Origin: Gemmatimonadota bacterium
GTDB taxonomy: Bacteria > Gemmatimonadota > Gemmatimonadetes > Gemmatimonadales > GWC2-71-9
DNA length: 64,000 nucleotides
Assembly: GCA_022563595.1 (NCBI GenBank)
Contig: JADFNB010000006.1
Coordinates: 1 to 64,000, forward strand
Direction of reading: 5' to 3'
The position numbers and the translations under genes are program-made. Below are positions 51,552 through 59,267 of the stretch, one piece after another. Under the pieces are notes generated by a model. The model saw nothing but the letters and a program-made list of their open reading frames with translations. It was not told where the DNA came from and did no database searches. Numbering within the stretch: the first letter of the stretch is position 1; every line of letters starts with the position of its first letter.

Positions 51552-52010
51552 CTAGGCCGGAACGCCCGTCGGCTGAGACAGCATCTCTGCGACCACCGCC
51601 TCCTCTGCCAGCAGATCGGCCAGCGAGACGCCGGAGAGGAACTCATCGACCCGCTCCTGGAGCGCACGCCATACGGGCCGGATGGAACAATCGGCTCCCG
51701 GCCGACAGCGTTCGGCGTCCACGGGGCGAACCTCGCAGTTCACCTCGAACGTATGCTCTTCGGCAGCCTCGATGACGTCCTTGACGGAGATCGTGTGCGG
51801 TGCGCGGGCGAGTAGGTACCCGCCCTTGGCCCCACGCACGCTCTTCACCAAGCCGGCGCGGCGGAGCTTGAGGAGAATCTGCTCGATGTAGTCGGCAGGC
51901 AAACGCTCTTGCTCGGCGACGTCACGCGCGGGAACCGGCAAGTCGGAGCCGCGCCCGGCGAGATGCACCGCGACGATCAGACCATATTCAGCCCAAGTCG
52001 TTATGCGCAT
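51552..52010 (-). CDS. Rrf2 family transcriptional regulator, IscR-like with [Fe-S] cysteines
   Basis: 152 residues from the ATG at 52010 (AGGAGA five bases upstream). A winged-helix N-terminus, RITTWAEYGLIVAVHLA and RLPADYIEQILLKLRRAGLVKSVRGAKGGYLLAR, is followed by the cluster-binding cysteines C92, C102 and C108. Spacing is slightly wider than E. coli IscR (92/98/104), but the arrangement suits a [2Fe-2S] sensor. In this setting it may have controlled the adjacent moeB gene, now broken. Confidence 0.87.
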   Translation of the reverse strand: MRITTWAEYGLIVAVHLAGRGSDLPVPARDVAEQERLPADYIEQILLKLRRAGLVKSVRGAKGGYLLARAPHTISVKDVIEAAEEHTFEVNCEVRPVDAERCRPGADCSIRPVWRALQERVDEFLSGVSLADLLAEEAVVAEMLSQPTGVPA

Positions 52011-52157
52011 ATCGTCTCCTGCCATGCAATATCCGGAGGCCGCTCCTTCTGCGCAAGCGACACGGCCGGCTGCGGCAACAATTGAGCGACCTGAGGAGCG
52101 CGTCATCGAGCCGGTCGGACCGACCACCGATTCCCACAGCGAGCAGCTCGACGGTGA

Positions 52158-52346
52158 TCAGTCCGAACAGTCGCCCAGCGGATAGACGAACCCACAGTTC
52201 GGACAGGGGTTCTTGCACCCCCACGACCGCGACTGGACCGGGAACCCGCAACGCAGGCACGTTGCGACGGAGCCGCGCCCGGTGAGCGGTGTGCCACCCT
52301 CCTCCTCCTGACCTCCCACGGGTTCCCCGTTCTGTTTCGGGACCAT
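52158..52346 (-). CDS. Small zinc-ribbon protein
   Basis: 62 residues. Two CxxC pairs in CLRCGFPVQ and CPNCGFVYPLG form a likely zinc ribbon, with extra cysteines in WGCKNP and GDCSD. The N-terminal half is hydrophilic and low complexity. Such small zinc-ribbon proteins are often conserved and of unknown function. It lies between the Rrf2 and metallo-hydrolase genes on the same strand. Confidence 0.65.
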   Translation of the reverse strand: MVPKQNGEPVGGQEEEGGTPLTGRGSVATCLRCGFPVQSRSWGCKNPCPNCGFVYPLGDCSD

Positions 52347-52412
52347 GATCCCTGGACCAGTGTCAGTCTCCCCTGATCACTCCCTCGCGCTTGTCCGCAC
52401 GGCACGGTTCCG

Positions 52413-53066
52413 TCAGGACAACCGGTACGCTCCGGTCAAGAATGGGTTGGTGCGTCGCTCCTGCCCTATCGTGGTCGCCGGGCCGTGCCCCGAGTAGACG
52501 ACGGTGTCGTCCGGCAGGGTGAGGAGTTGCTCCCTAATACTGTGCAGCAGCGCTTCGCCGTCTCCACCGGGGAGATCGATCCGGCCCACCGATCCGGCGA
52601 ACAGCACGTCGCCGGAGATCGTCACGCCGTGGCCTACGAAGGCGACACTGCCGGGGCTGTGTCCCGGCACGTGCCGAACCTCGAACTCGCAATCACCGAC
52701 CCGGACGAGATCACCAGCAGCGAGGGTGCGGTCGGGTGGAGGCGGAGCCGGAAGATCGACACCGAGCACGGCGGCAGCCTGGTCAGGCATCCGGTCGTAG
52801 AGCGGCCGATCGTCCGGATGGAGCCAGACGGGCACGCCGGACCGCTCCACCACGGGTCGTACCCCCAGGACATGATCGAGGTGAGCGTGCGTCAGCCAGA
52901 TTCCCTGGAGTTCGAGCCGCTCGCTGCGGAGGCGCGCCAGAAACAGGTCGGCCTCCTCGCCGGGATCGACCAGAACCGCCTCGCCCCGGTCGCGATCGGC
53001 CACGATGTAGCAGTTCTCCGCGAAGACCCCGTTAGTGAGGCAGATGACCTCAGGGGGAGCTGGCAA
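52413..53066 (-). CDS. Metallo-beta-lactamase fold hydrolase, glyoxalase II-like
   Basis: 217 residues from a TTG at 53066 that overlaps trxB by 17 bases. THAHLDHVLG is the HxHxDH metal motif; further ligands sit in GHSPGSVAFVG, the aspartate of ISGDVLFAGSVGR, and the histidine of YSGHGPATTIG. The GRIDLPGGD segment is typical of the YcbL-like branch of hydroxyacylglutathione-hydrolase relatives. Substrate uncertain. Coupled to thioredoxin reductase. Confidence 0.9.
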   Translation of the reverse strand: MPAPPEVICLTNGVFAENCYIVADRDRGEAVLVDPGEEADLFLARLRSERLELQGIWLTHAHLDHVLGVRPVVERSGVPVWLHPDDRPLYDRMPDQAAAVLGVDLPAPPPPDRTLAAGDLVRVGDCEFEVRHVPGHSPGSVAFVGHGVTISGDVLFAGSVGRIDLPGGDGEALLHSIREQLLTLPDDTVVYSGHGPATTIGQERRTNPFLTGAYRLS

Positions 53067-54027
53067 CGGCCTGCTCTTTTCTCACCGTCAGGTATTTCTC
53101 GACCGCGATCGCCGCCGTCGTCGCATCCCCGACCGCGGTCGTGATCTGCCGCGTGAGCTGCACGCGAAGGTCGCCGGCGGCGAACAGTCCGGGAATCGAG
53201 GTCATCATGTGGTCGTCGGTGATGATGTAACCCTGGGCATCGTGCTCGAAGTGCCCTTTGATGACTCCCGAGTTGGGGATGAACCCGATGAAGATGAAGC
53301 AGCCCGTGACGGAAAGCGTGGATTGTCCCCCGGTATTCGTGTCGCGCAGCCGGAGCTGGTTCACGCCGTGGTCGTCCCCGTGAATCACTTCGACGACCTT
53401 GTTCCACACCATCTCGATCTTGGGGTTCTCGAGCGCCCGCTGCTGGAGGATCGGTGAGGCGCGGAGCTGATCGCGCCGATGGATCAGATACACCTTCTCG
53501 GCATATCGTGTCAGGTAATCCGCCTCTTCGACGGCGGCGTCGCCGCCGCCCACCACGGCAATCGTCTCCGCTTTGAAGAACGCACCGTCGCATACGGCAC
53601 AGTACGACACGCCCTTCCCGGCGTACTCTTTCTCGCCGGGGACGCCGAGTTTGGTCGGGGTGCCACCTGCGGTGACGATTACCGCAGGGGCCCGATACAC
53701 CTTGCCGAGTTGCGTCGTCACGTCGAAGTCACCATCCTCACGCCGTTCTATTGACTCGACCGTGTCTGTCACTATGTTGGCGCCGAATTTCTTGGCGTGG
53801 CTCGTCATCTTCTCGGCGAGATCGCGGCCGAGGATACTCTCGAATCCGATGTAGTCCTCGATGAGGTCGGTGTTCAACAATTCGCCGCCGGGTAGACCGC
53901 GCTCGATCAGCAACCCGTCGAGCATCCCCCGACCGCAGTACATCGCCGCGCACAACCCGGCCGGGCCGCCGCCGACGATGATCACGTCGTGGGTCAGCGC
54001 GTTCTGTTGGTTCTCACTCTGTGTCAT
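53050..54027 (-). CDS. trxB: Thioredoxin reductase
   Basis: 325 residues from the ATG at 54027. FAD motif VIIVGGGPAGLCAAMYCGRG, NADPH motif IAVVGGGDAAVEEADYL, redox pair C-A-V-C in GVSYCAVCDGAFF (usual CATC), and C-terminal GLFAAGDLRVQLTRQITTAVGDA. It transfers electrons from NADPH to thioredoxin, and thereby to peroxiredoxins such as the selenoprotein encoded two genes upstream. Confidence 0.95.
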   Translation of the reverse strand: MTQSENQQNALTHDVIIVGGGPAGLCAAMYCGRGMLDGLLIERGLPGGELLNTDLIEDYIGFESILGRDLAEKMTSHAKKFGANIVTDTVESIERREDGDFDVTTQLGKVYRAPAVIVTAGGTPTKLGVPGEKEYAGKGVSYCAVCDGAFFKAETIAVVGGGDAAVEEADYLTRYAEKVYLIHRRDQLRASPILQQRALENPKIEMVWNKVVEVIHGDDHGVNQLRLRDTNTGGQSTLSVTGCFIFIGFIPNSGVIKGHFEHDAQGYIITDDHMMTSIPGLFAAGDLRVQLTRQITTAVGDATTAAIAVEKYLTVRKEQAVASSP

Positions 54028-54104
54028 TGCTCTCCACCTCATCACACATGTGGCCAGATGGCGCCCGCAAGAATAACGGATCTTCCCTAGCCCGGGTTCC
54101 TACG

Positions 54105-54845
54105 TCAACCGTCACCGCGCGCCTTGATCGACGCGCCGCCATCGACCACTACAGTGCTGCCCGTAGCGTAGTCGGTGGTCAGCAGGAACCGTACGGCGGC
54201 CACCACGTCGGCCGCCGTGCCCAGTCGCTTGAGCGGGGTGCGCTCGATCGCCCGGCGTTCGGCGTCATGGTCGTAGTCGCCGGGCAGGAGAACGGCGCCC
54301 GGGATGATCCCGTTCACACGTACTTCCGGTGCCAGGATCTGGGCCAGCCCGCGCGTGAGGATCTGGATTCCCGCCTTGCTCACGCTGTGCGGCAGATACG
54401 ATGGCCACGGGTCCCGGGACGATGCGTCAGAGATGTTGACGATGAGACCGCGGCGCTCGCGGAGATACGGCGCGGCTCCTTGCGCGACGAAAAAGGGGGC
54501 CCGCAGGTTCAGGTCCAGGACGGCCGCCCATCCATCGGGGGTCACCTGGCCGAACGGTTGCCGCACCATGATTGCCGCCGAGTTGACGAGGATATCGAGT
54601 CGCCCCATAGCATCCGCGACACGGCGCGGGAGTGCTTCTGCCTGCACCGCATCGCGGAGATCCGTTTGGAACACGGAGGCACGGTCAGCCCCAAACCGGT
54701 CGACGACCTGCCGGGCGCCGGCGGAGGAGGTGTGATAGTGCACCGCCAGGCACGCACCGTCGTCTCCCAGCGCTTCGGCGATCGCGCGGCCCAGTCGGCG
54801 GCCACCTCCGGTAACGAGCGCGACCTTACCGGCGAGATCGGGCAT
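54105..54845 (-). CDS. Short-chain dehydrogenase, pteridine-reductase-like
   Basis: 246 residues. NADPH site VALVTGGGRRLGRAIAEALG carries the TGxxxRLG variant typical of pteridine reductases; NSAAIMVRQPF and the catalytic YLPHSVSKAGIQ (Tyr-x3-Lys, here His-Ser-Val-Ser-Lys context: PHSVSKAG with Tyr four before) follow. It might support a folate or pterin step; substrate not proven. Starts 11 bases after the selenoprotein stop. Confidence 0.8.
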   Translation of the reverse strand: MPDLAGKVALVTGGGRRLGRAIAEALGDDGACLAVHYHTSSAGARQVVDRFGADRASVFQTDLRDAVQAEALPRRVADAMGRLDILVNSAAIMVRQPFGQVTPDGWAAVLDLNLRAPFFVAQGAAPYLRERRGLIVNISDASSRDPWPSYLPHSVSKAGIQILTRGLAQILAPEVRVNGIIPGAVLLPGDYDHDAERRAIERTPLKRLGTAADVVAAVRFLLTTDYATGSTVVVDGGASIKARGDG

Positions 54846-54856
54846 GGGACGGTCGG

Positions 54857-55306
54857 CTACTCGACCAGCGCCGCCAGGATCCGGCCGGTACTGGGTGAGC
54901 CGCGCTCGGCGAACAGGACCCGGCCGTCGCGCCCGATGAGGACCACGCTGCGACGGATATTCCGGCCGGCCGGCTTGAGGGCGCCGAACGCGTCGGCCAC
55001 CGTTCGGTCCGGATCCGACAGTAACGGGAAGGGAAACCTGAGCTTGGCGACGTACTTGGCGTGACTCGCGACCCCGGCAGGGTTGACTCCGAAGGGCTGG
55101 ACTGCGCGTGCCTGGAACTGGTCGATCTCATCGCGCACGGCGGAGAGCTGGCGGTTTCATCCAGGCGTGTTGTTGCCCGGATAGAATATCAGCACCGCGT
55201 GTCGGTCGAGCAGGACGTCACTCATGCGGTAGGTCGCGCCGTCGGACGCCTGAAGCTCGAAATCCGGGGCCTCGGACCCCACCGTGATCAGGTCACTGCC
55301 ACTCAT
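54857..55306 (-). CDS. Peroxiredoxin (BCP/AhpC-TSA type) with active-site UGA read as selenocysteine
   Basis: 149 residues if the in-frame TGA at 55159-55157 is decoded as selenocysteine (residue 50). Upstream: SEAPDFELQASDGATYRMSD and HAVLIFYPGNNTPG; then U; then NRQLSAVRDEIDQFQ, FGVNPAGVASHAKYVAK, FPLLSDPDRTVADAFGA and RRSVVLIGRDGRVLF, all in one frame with canonical peroxiredoxin spacing. In cysteine homologues the TPGC motif carries the peroxidatic cysteine exactly here. The protein has no cysteine at all. The ATG at 55306 follows GGAGG and overlaps the PHP stop (TGATG). It would reduce peroxides. If Sec is not inserted it is a truncated pseudogene; the fully conserved downstream frame argues against that. 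Confidence 0.82.
55126..55159 (-). promoter_or_regulatory. Candidate bacterial SECIS element after the UGA
   Basis: Directly after the UGA, TCTC (55146-55143) pairs with GAGA (55129-55126) and CGC with GCG inside it, with a four-base bulge and apical loop CGT at 55139-55137, 18-20 bases downstream of the UGA. A loop containing GU at this distance is what bacterial SelB-binding hairpins show. The stem is modest, so this is suggestive only. Confidence 0.45.
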
Positions 55307-56157
55307 CAGCTCACCTCCGCCGGTCGGCGCTCAGCATGCAACCGTTCGATGCGTTCCAACCAATCGATGGGCACTTCCACCGAGCCGAGCAGCGCTCGGT
55401 GCGGCTCCTCGGCTCCGGCGTCACCGTGCCAGTCAGAGCCGCCGGTCGGCAGCAGGTCGAACTCTTCCGCCAAGCGCGCGATGCGGGCGCTTGTCGGCTC
55501 GTCGTGCGACGGGTGCCGCACCTCGACCGCATCCAGCCCGATGTCGCGCAGCTGCTCCAGATTGGCTCTGACGGCACGGTCTTTCAAATGCGCGGCGGAC
55601 GAAACGCCGCCGCACTGACGGATCAACGCGATCACGTCGGCCGCCGCCGGAAGATCCTTCGGGACGAATGCGGGACGTTTCCAGCCCAGATAGCGGTCGA
55701 ACGCTTCTCCGACGTCGCGTACCATTCCGCGTCTCACCAGCGCGCGGGCGGCATGCGGGCGGCCCATGGCGCCGCCACGGGCCAGCTTCCCCACCTCCTC
55801 GAGCGTCACCGTGACACCGGTGCCATTCAGGCGTCGGACGATTTCCGCCATTCGCGTCGCCCGGCGGGACCGTTGGACGGAAAGAAACCGTTCCAGCTCG
55901 GCCTCAGCGTGCGGTAGGAAGTATCCCAGGAGATGCATCTCGCCCCACGACGCCTTGACGCTGAACTCACATCCCGCCACGACATGAACACCCGCAGCCC
56001 GGGCCGCCTGAGTGGCTTGAGGAAGACCGTCCAGAGAGTCGTGATCCGTCAACGCAATGGCGGCGAGCCCCACCGCGGCAGCCCGGCGCACGACATCCTC
56101 CGGGGCGTGCTCTCCGTCCGACGCGGTCGAGTGGACGTGCAGATCAACCCGCGTCAA
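55306..56157 (-). CDS. PHP-domain phosphoesterase (YciV/TrpH-like)
   Basis: 283 residues from a TTG at 56157. VDLHVHSTASDGEHAPEDVV, LTDHDSLDGLPQA, AGCEFSV and EMHLLGYF supply the metal-binding His/Asp/Glu of the PHP fold; later ligands in GGSDWHGDAG. Related enzymes act as 3',5'-nucleoside bisphosphate phosphatase and RNase AM. It overlaps the selenoprotein start by one base. Confidence 0.9.
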   Translation of the reverse strand: MTRVDLHVHSTASDGEHAPEDVVRRAAAVGLAAIALTDHDSLDGLPQATQAARAAGVHVVAGCEFSVKASWGEMHLLGYFLPHAEAELERFLSVQRSRRATRMAEIVRRLNGTGVTVTLEEVGKLARGGAMGRPHAARALVRRGMVRDVGEAFDRYLGWKRPAFVPKDLPAAADVIALIRQCGGVSSAAHLKDRAVRANLEQLRDIGLDAVEVRHPSHDEPTSARIARLAEEFDLLPTGGSDWHGDAGAEEPHRALLGSVEVPIDWLERIERLHAERRPAEVS

Positions 56158-56163
56158 GTACCG

Positions 56164-56439
56164 CTACTTCCGCTCGCGCCCGTACCCAGCGTCGGGACTG
56201 GTCCACGCTGGTTGGGACTGGTGGAAGAACTCGATCAGCCGCACGTCGGAGAGTTGCGCGAGCGACGCGTCGGGACGCCGCGCGCTCAGCGGCGAGTATC
56301 GCGCCACGCGCCGGACCCGTTCCGGGCCCGTACCCTTCTCGAAGACCAGGCCGAACTCGTCACGGTCGTATATCGTGACCCGTCCAGACGGATAGATGGC
56401 CCAGCGCTCGCCATCCACCACAATCGTGCGGCGTGCCAC
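56164..56439 (-). CDS. Conserved small protein of unknown function
   Basis: 91 residues from a GTG at 56439, three bases after the E2 stop. A beta-rich opening, TIVVDGERWAIYPSGRVTIYDRDEFGLVFEKG, then RRVARYSPLSARRPDASLAQLSDVRLIEFFHQSQPAW with an invariant-looking SPL...R/SDxxLxxxFxxSQP pattern. No known domain recognised. Same transcript as the E2 and PHP genes. Confidence 0.6.
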   Translation of the reverse strand: MARRTIVVDGERWAIYPSGRVTIYDRDEFGLVFEKGTGPERVRRVARYSPLSARRPDASLAQLSDVRLIEFFHQSQPAWTSPDAGYGRERK

Positions 56440-56442
56440 CGG

Positions 56443-57798
56443 CTAGAGTGCCCCTTCCGCGAAGTTCTCGAGATCGTGTTTCACGTCCGCCATGAAGCGG
56501 TCGGCGTTGGCCCCATCAACTATCCGGTGGTCGTACGAGATCGAGAACATCGACATCATGCGAATGGCGATCACATCCTGACCGTCGTCGAGCGTCATCA
56601 CTTTGGGACGCTTCTCGATCGCGCCCACGCCCAAGATCCCGACCTGGGGCTGATTGATGATGGGCACCCCGATGTAGGAACCGAATACACCGGGATTGGT
56701 GATGGTGAAGGTTCCTTTCTGCACCTCATCGGGGTTCAACCGCTTGGTTCGGGCTCTCTCCGCCAGATCCGCGATCTGCTTCGCCAGTCCCACAAGCGAC
56801 AGCTCGTCCGCGTTTCTCACTACAGGAACGATGAGACCCCAATCGAGCGCCACAGCCATGCCGATATTGATGGGATGGCGATAGATGATGGTGTCCCCGC
56901 TCACTGACGCGTTCAGGACCGGGTGACGACGGAGGTTGTCCGCGATCACCTTCGTGATGAACGCCATGTAGGTGAGCTTCGCGCCGCGCGCCGCGTATTC
57001 CGCTTTCTTGGCTTGGCGCAATCTGGCAATGTGCGTGAAGTCTATCTCATAGAAGCTGGTGACGTGCGCGGACACACGCCGCGACATGACCATGTGATCC
57101 GCTGTGAGCTTGCGGATCTTGGTCATGGGCTCCACCCGGTCCCCAGGCCAGGCCTCCACGCTGGGGTGAATCACTGCGCCCGGCGCTGCGGGCACAGCCG
57201 GCGCCACGGCTGGAGCCGCTGGAGGACTCTCGATGAAGGCCAAGATGTCTTTCTTGGTCACGCGGCCGGCGTATCCCGTACCCGCGACCTGAGTGATGTC
57301 GATCTTGTGCTCGGCCGCGATCTTCCGCACCAGCGGCGTCGAGCGCGTCCGCAGCCGCTCCTCGAGCGTCTGCTCCCCGCCGTCACGCCCATCCGTGGCT
57401 GTGGGTGCCGCAGGGGAAGGAGACGGTCCGGGAACGGCTTCCGCCGTAGCGGCGGGCGCCACCACCGCGGGGGCGGGGGTGGAAGCGGGGACAGAGTCGG
57501 GGGCTCTCTCCGGCACCTTTTCTGCCGCCACCGTTTCCCCGGCCTGTACCGCCGCCACATCGGTCTCGATCACGGCAATCACCGTTTGCACTTCGACCGT
57601 CTCCCCTTCCGGCACCTTAATCTCCGCGAGCACGCCCCCGGCAGGGGCTGGGATCTCGGCGTCCACCTTGTCGGTCGAGATCTCGAGGATCACCTCGTCG
57701 CGCTTGACCTCGTCCCCGACCTGTTTCAGCCATTTGGAGACGGTGCCTTCGGCGATCGACTCGCCCATCTGCGGCATGACGACGTCGACTCTGGACAT
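56443..57798 (-). CDS. 2-oxoacid dehydrogenase E2 (dihydrolipoamide acyltransferase)
   Basis: 451 residues. An N-terminal lipoyl domain has VILEISTDKVDAEIPAP with the lipoylated lysine near residue 43; a Pro/Ala-rich linker; the E1/E3-binding domain STPLVRKIAAEHKIDITQVAGTGYAGRVTKKDILAF; and the catalytic domain ending FSISYDHRIVDGANADRFM with the HxxxDG active site. Transfers acyl groups to CoA. Could be branched-chain or pyruvate-type. Separated from E1 beta by 490 bases holding a plus-strand gene, so it probably has its own promoter (a TATACT box at 57844-57839). Confidence 0.92.
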   Translation of the reverse strand: MSRVDVVMPQMGESIAEGTVSKWLKQVGDEVKRDEVILEISTDKVDAEIPAPAGGVLAEIKVPEGETVEVQTVIAVIETDVAAVQAGETVAAEKVPERAPDSVPASTPAPAVVAPAATAEAVPGPSPSPAAPTATDGRDGGEQTLEERLRTRSTPLVRKIAAEHKIDITQVAGTGYAGRVTKKDILAFIESPPAAPAVAPAVPAAPGAVIHPSVEAWPGDRVEPMTKIRKLTADHMVMSRRVSAHVTSFYEIDFTHIARLRQAKKAEYAARGAKLTYMAFITKVIADNLRRHPVLNASVSGDTIIYRHPINIGMAVALDWGLIVPVVRNADELSLVGLAKQIADLAERARTKRLNPDEVQKGTFTITNPGVFGSYIGVPIINQPQVGILGVGAIEKRPKVMTLDDGQDVIAIRMMSMFSISYDHRIVDGANADRFMADVKHDLENFAEGAL

Positions 57799-57907
57799 GC
57801 AGCTTCTCTCCTCATACCCGCCGACCGGCGGCGGACGGAGTATAAATCGCCTCTCGGTGCAACGTTTCGTGTAGGGCTGTGTCCGCCGAGCGCGGCATCA
57901 TTGCGGC

Positions 57908-58318
57908 ATGCGGTTCAAACAGCGAGCAACCAAATGGTGCCACGTCACCGTAACGACCTACCGACGCCGGAAGGTCTTTAAGATAGCCGCAACCGCGCGG
58001 TTCTGCGAGCGGGTCGTACGCGATGCCTGCGCCGAGCACGGGTGGCATGTGGACACGGTCGCAGTGCACGCAGACACGATTCAGGCCCTGCTCGAAGTTC
58101 CCAAGGACGTGCGGCGAGGGACCGTGGTGCGGCGGCTCAAAGCCGCCGCCGCCGCCGTGATCCGCACGCGCCCCATCTGTGACGCCGGCCGGCGCGTCTT
58201 CGAGACCGGGCATTGGTGCGCCGTAGTGGCCGACGGCGCCAAGGTGGCCGCGGTACGCCGGCACATCCGGCGACGTGCCGGCGGGGTCAGTACGCCAACA
58301 ACCGGCGAGCGGCGCTGA
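57908..58318 (+). CDS. Diverged IS200/REP-associated tyrosine transposase-like protein
   Basis: 136 residues; the only protein gene on the plus strand. The N-terminus WCHVTVTTYRRRKVF and the LEVPKDVRRGTVVRRLKAAAAAVIRTRP...FETGHWCAVV region follow the layout of IS200/RAYT Y1 transposases. But the HUH motif (normally DHVHLL) is replaced by VHADTIQALL, and no catalytic tyrosine is seen in the C-terminal helix (RRHIRRRAGG). This suggests a domesticated or inactive form. No flanking subterminal hairpins were recognised. Its end overlaps the E1 beta 3' end by 32 bases in convergent orientation. Family call moderate; no start ribosome site visible. Confidence 0.55.
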   Translation: MRFKQRATKWCHVTVTTYRRRKVFKIAATARFCERVVRDACAEHGWHVDTVAVHADTIQALLEVPKDVRRGTVVRRLKAAAAAVIRTRPICDAGRRVFETGHWCAVVADGAKVAAVRRHIRRRAGGVSTPTTGERR

Positions 58319-59267
58319 CTATATCGGCCGTCTGCGGGAGCACGTAGTCCTCGAGCGTCGGGGCATATGGGATTGGCGTGTCGTGCGCCGTGACGCGGCG
58401 GACGGGGGCGTCGAGCCACTCGAACGCGCTCTCGTTGATACGGGCGGTGATCTCACCCGCGAGGCCACCGGTGCGCGTGTCTTCGTGGACGATCAGCACC
58501 CTGTTGGTCTTCTTGGTGGAGGACATGATCGCCTCGTCGTCCATCGGGAGCAGCGTTCGCAGGTCGAGCACCTCGATCTCGGCGCGGTCCTCCTTGGCAA
58601 CCTGTTCTGCCGCCTCGAGCGCTTTCCACACCAGCGCCGACCACGTGACGATGGTGAGATCGGTCCCCTCACGTGCCATCCGGGCCTTTCCGATAGGGGT
58701 GAGGATTTCCTCGCCCTCGGGAAGGTCCTCCTTGATGCGGCGATAGAGGAACTTGTGCTCGAAATAGATCACCGGATCGTCGTCGCGAATCGCGGCCTTG
58801 ATGAGACCCTTCGCATCCCGCGCGGTGGCGGGCGCGACCAGCTTCAACCCGGGCGTATGGAAGAACGCGGCCTCTGGCATCTGGGAGTGGAACGGCCCGC
58901 CCCTGACGTAGCCGCCCGACGGTCCGCGTACGACGATGGGCGTCGCAAGACCGGCACGGTAGCGCGCCGTAGCGACGTAGTTGGTGAGCATGTCGTACGC
59001 GCACGAGATGAAGTCGATGAACTGCATCTCGGCGATGGGCCTCAGGCCCATGTGCGCCGCACCCGCCGCAGCGCCGACGATCGCGGCCTCGCTGATCGGC
59101 GTGTCGATCACGCGCGACGGCCCGAACCGATCCAGAAAACCGTCGGTGACCTTGAACGCACCACCATATGCCCCGATGTCCTCTCCGAGGATGAAGACGC
59201 TCTCGTCGCGCTCCATCTCCTCCAACATCCCTTGGCGTAGGGCCTCGAGGTAGGTCACCTCAGGCAT
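58287..59267 (-). CDS. 2-oxoacid dehydrogenase E1 component, beta subunit
   Basis: 326 residues from the ATG at 59267 (GGAGG five bases upstream). EVTYLEALRQGMLEEMERDESVFILGEDIGAYGGAFKVT, RVIDTPISEAAIVGAAAGAAHMGLRPIAE, and VVRGPSGGYVRGGPFHSQ are the transketolase pyrimidine-binding pattern of BkdA2/PdhB type. It pairs with the E1 alpha subunit encoded upstream with an 8-base overlap. C-terminus complete. Confidence 0.94.
   Translation of the reverse strand: MPEVTYLEALRQGMLEEMERDESVFILGEDIGAYGGAFKVTDGFLDRFGPSRVIDTPISEAAIVGAAAGAAHMGLRPIAEMQFIDFISCAYDMLTNYVATARYRAGLATPIVVRGPSGGYVRGGPFHSQMPEAAFFHTPGLKLVAPATARDAKGLIKAAIRDDDPVIYFEHKFLYRRIKEDLPEGEEILTPIGKARMAREGTDLTIVTWSALVWKALEAAEQVAKEDRAEIEVLDLRTLLPMDDEAIMSSTKKTNRVLIVHEDTRTGGLAGEITARINESAFEWLDAPVRRVTAHDTPIPYAPTLEDYVLPQTADIVSAARRLLAY

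Noticed and set aside
52103-52157. Small gene between the Rrf2 and zinc-ribbon genes
   Set aside because: Only short frames without ribosome sites or motifs.
55139-55159. Reading the peroxiredoxin as a simple pseudogene with a nonsense mutation
   Set aside because: TGA falls exactly on the peroxidatic residue, and the downstream frame is fully conserved with no other lesion; selenocysteine explains it better, though it is not proven.
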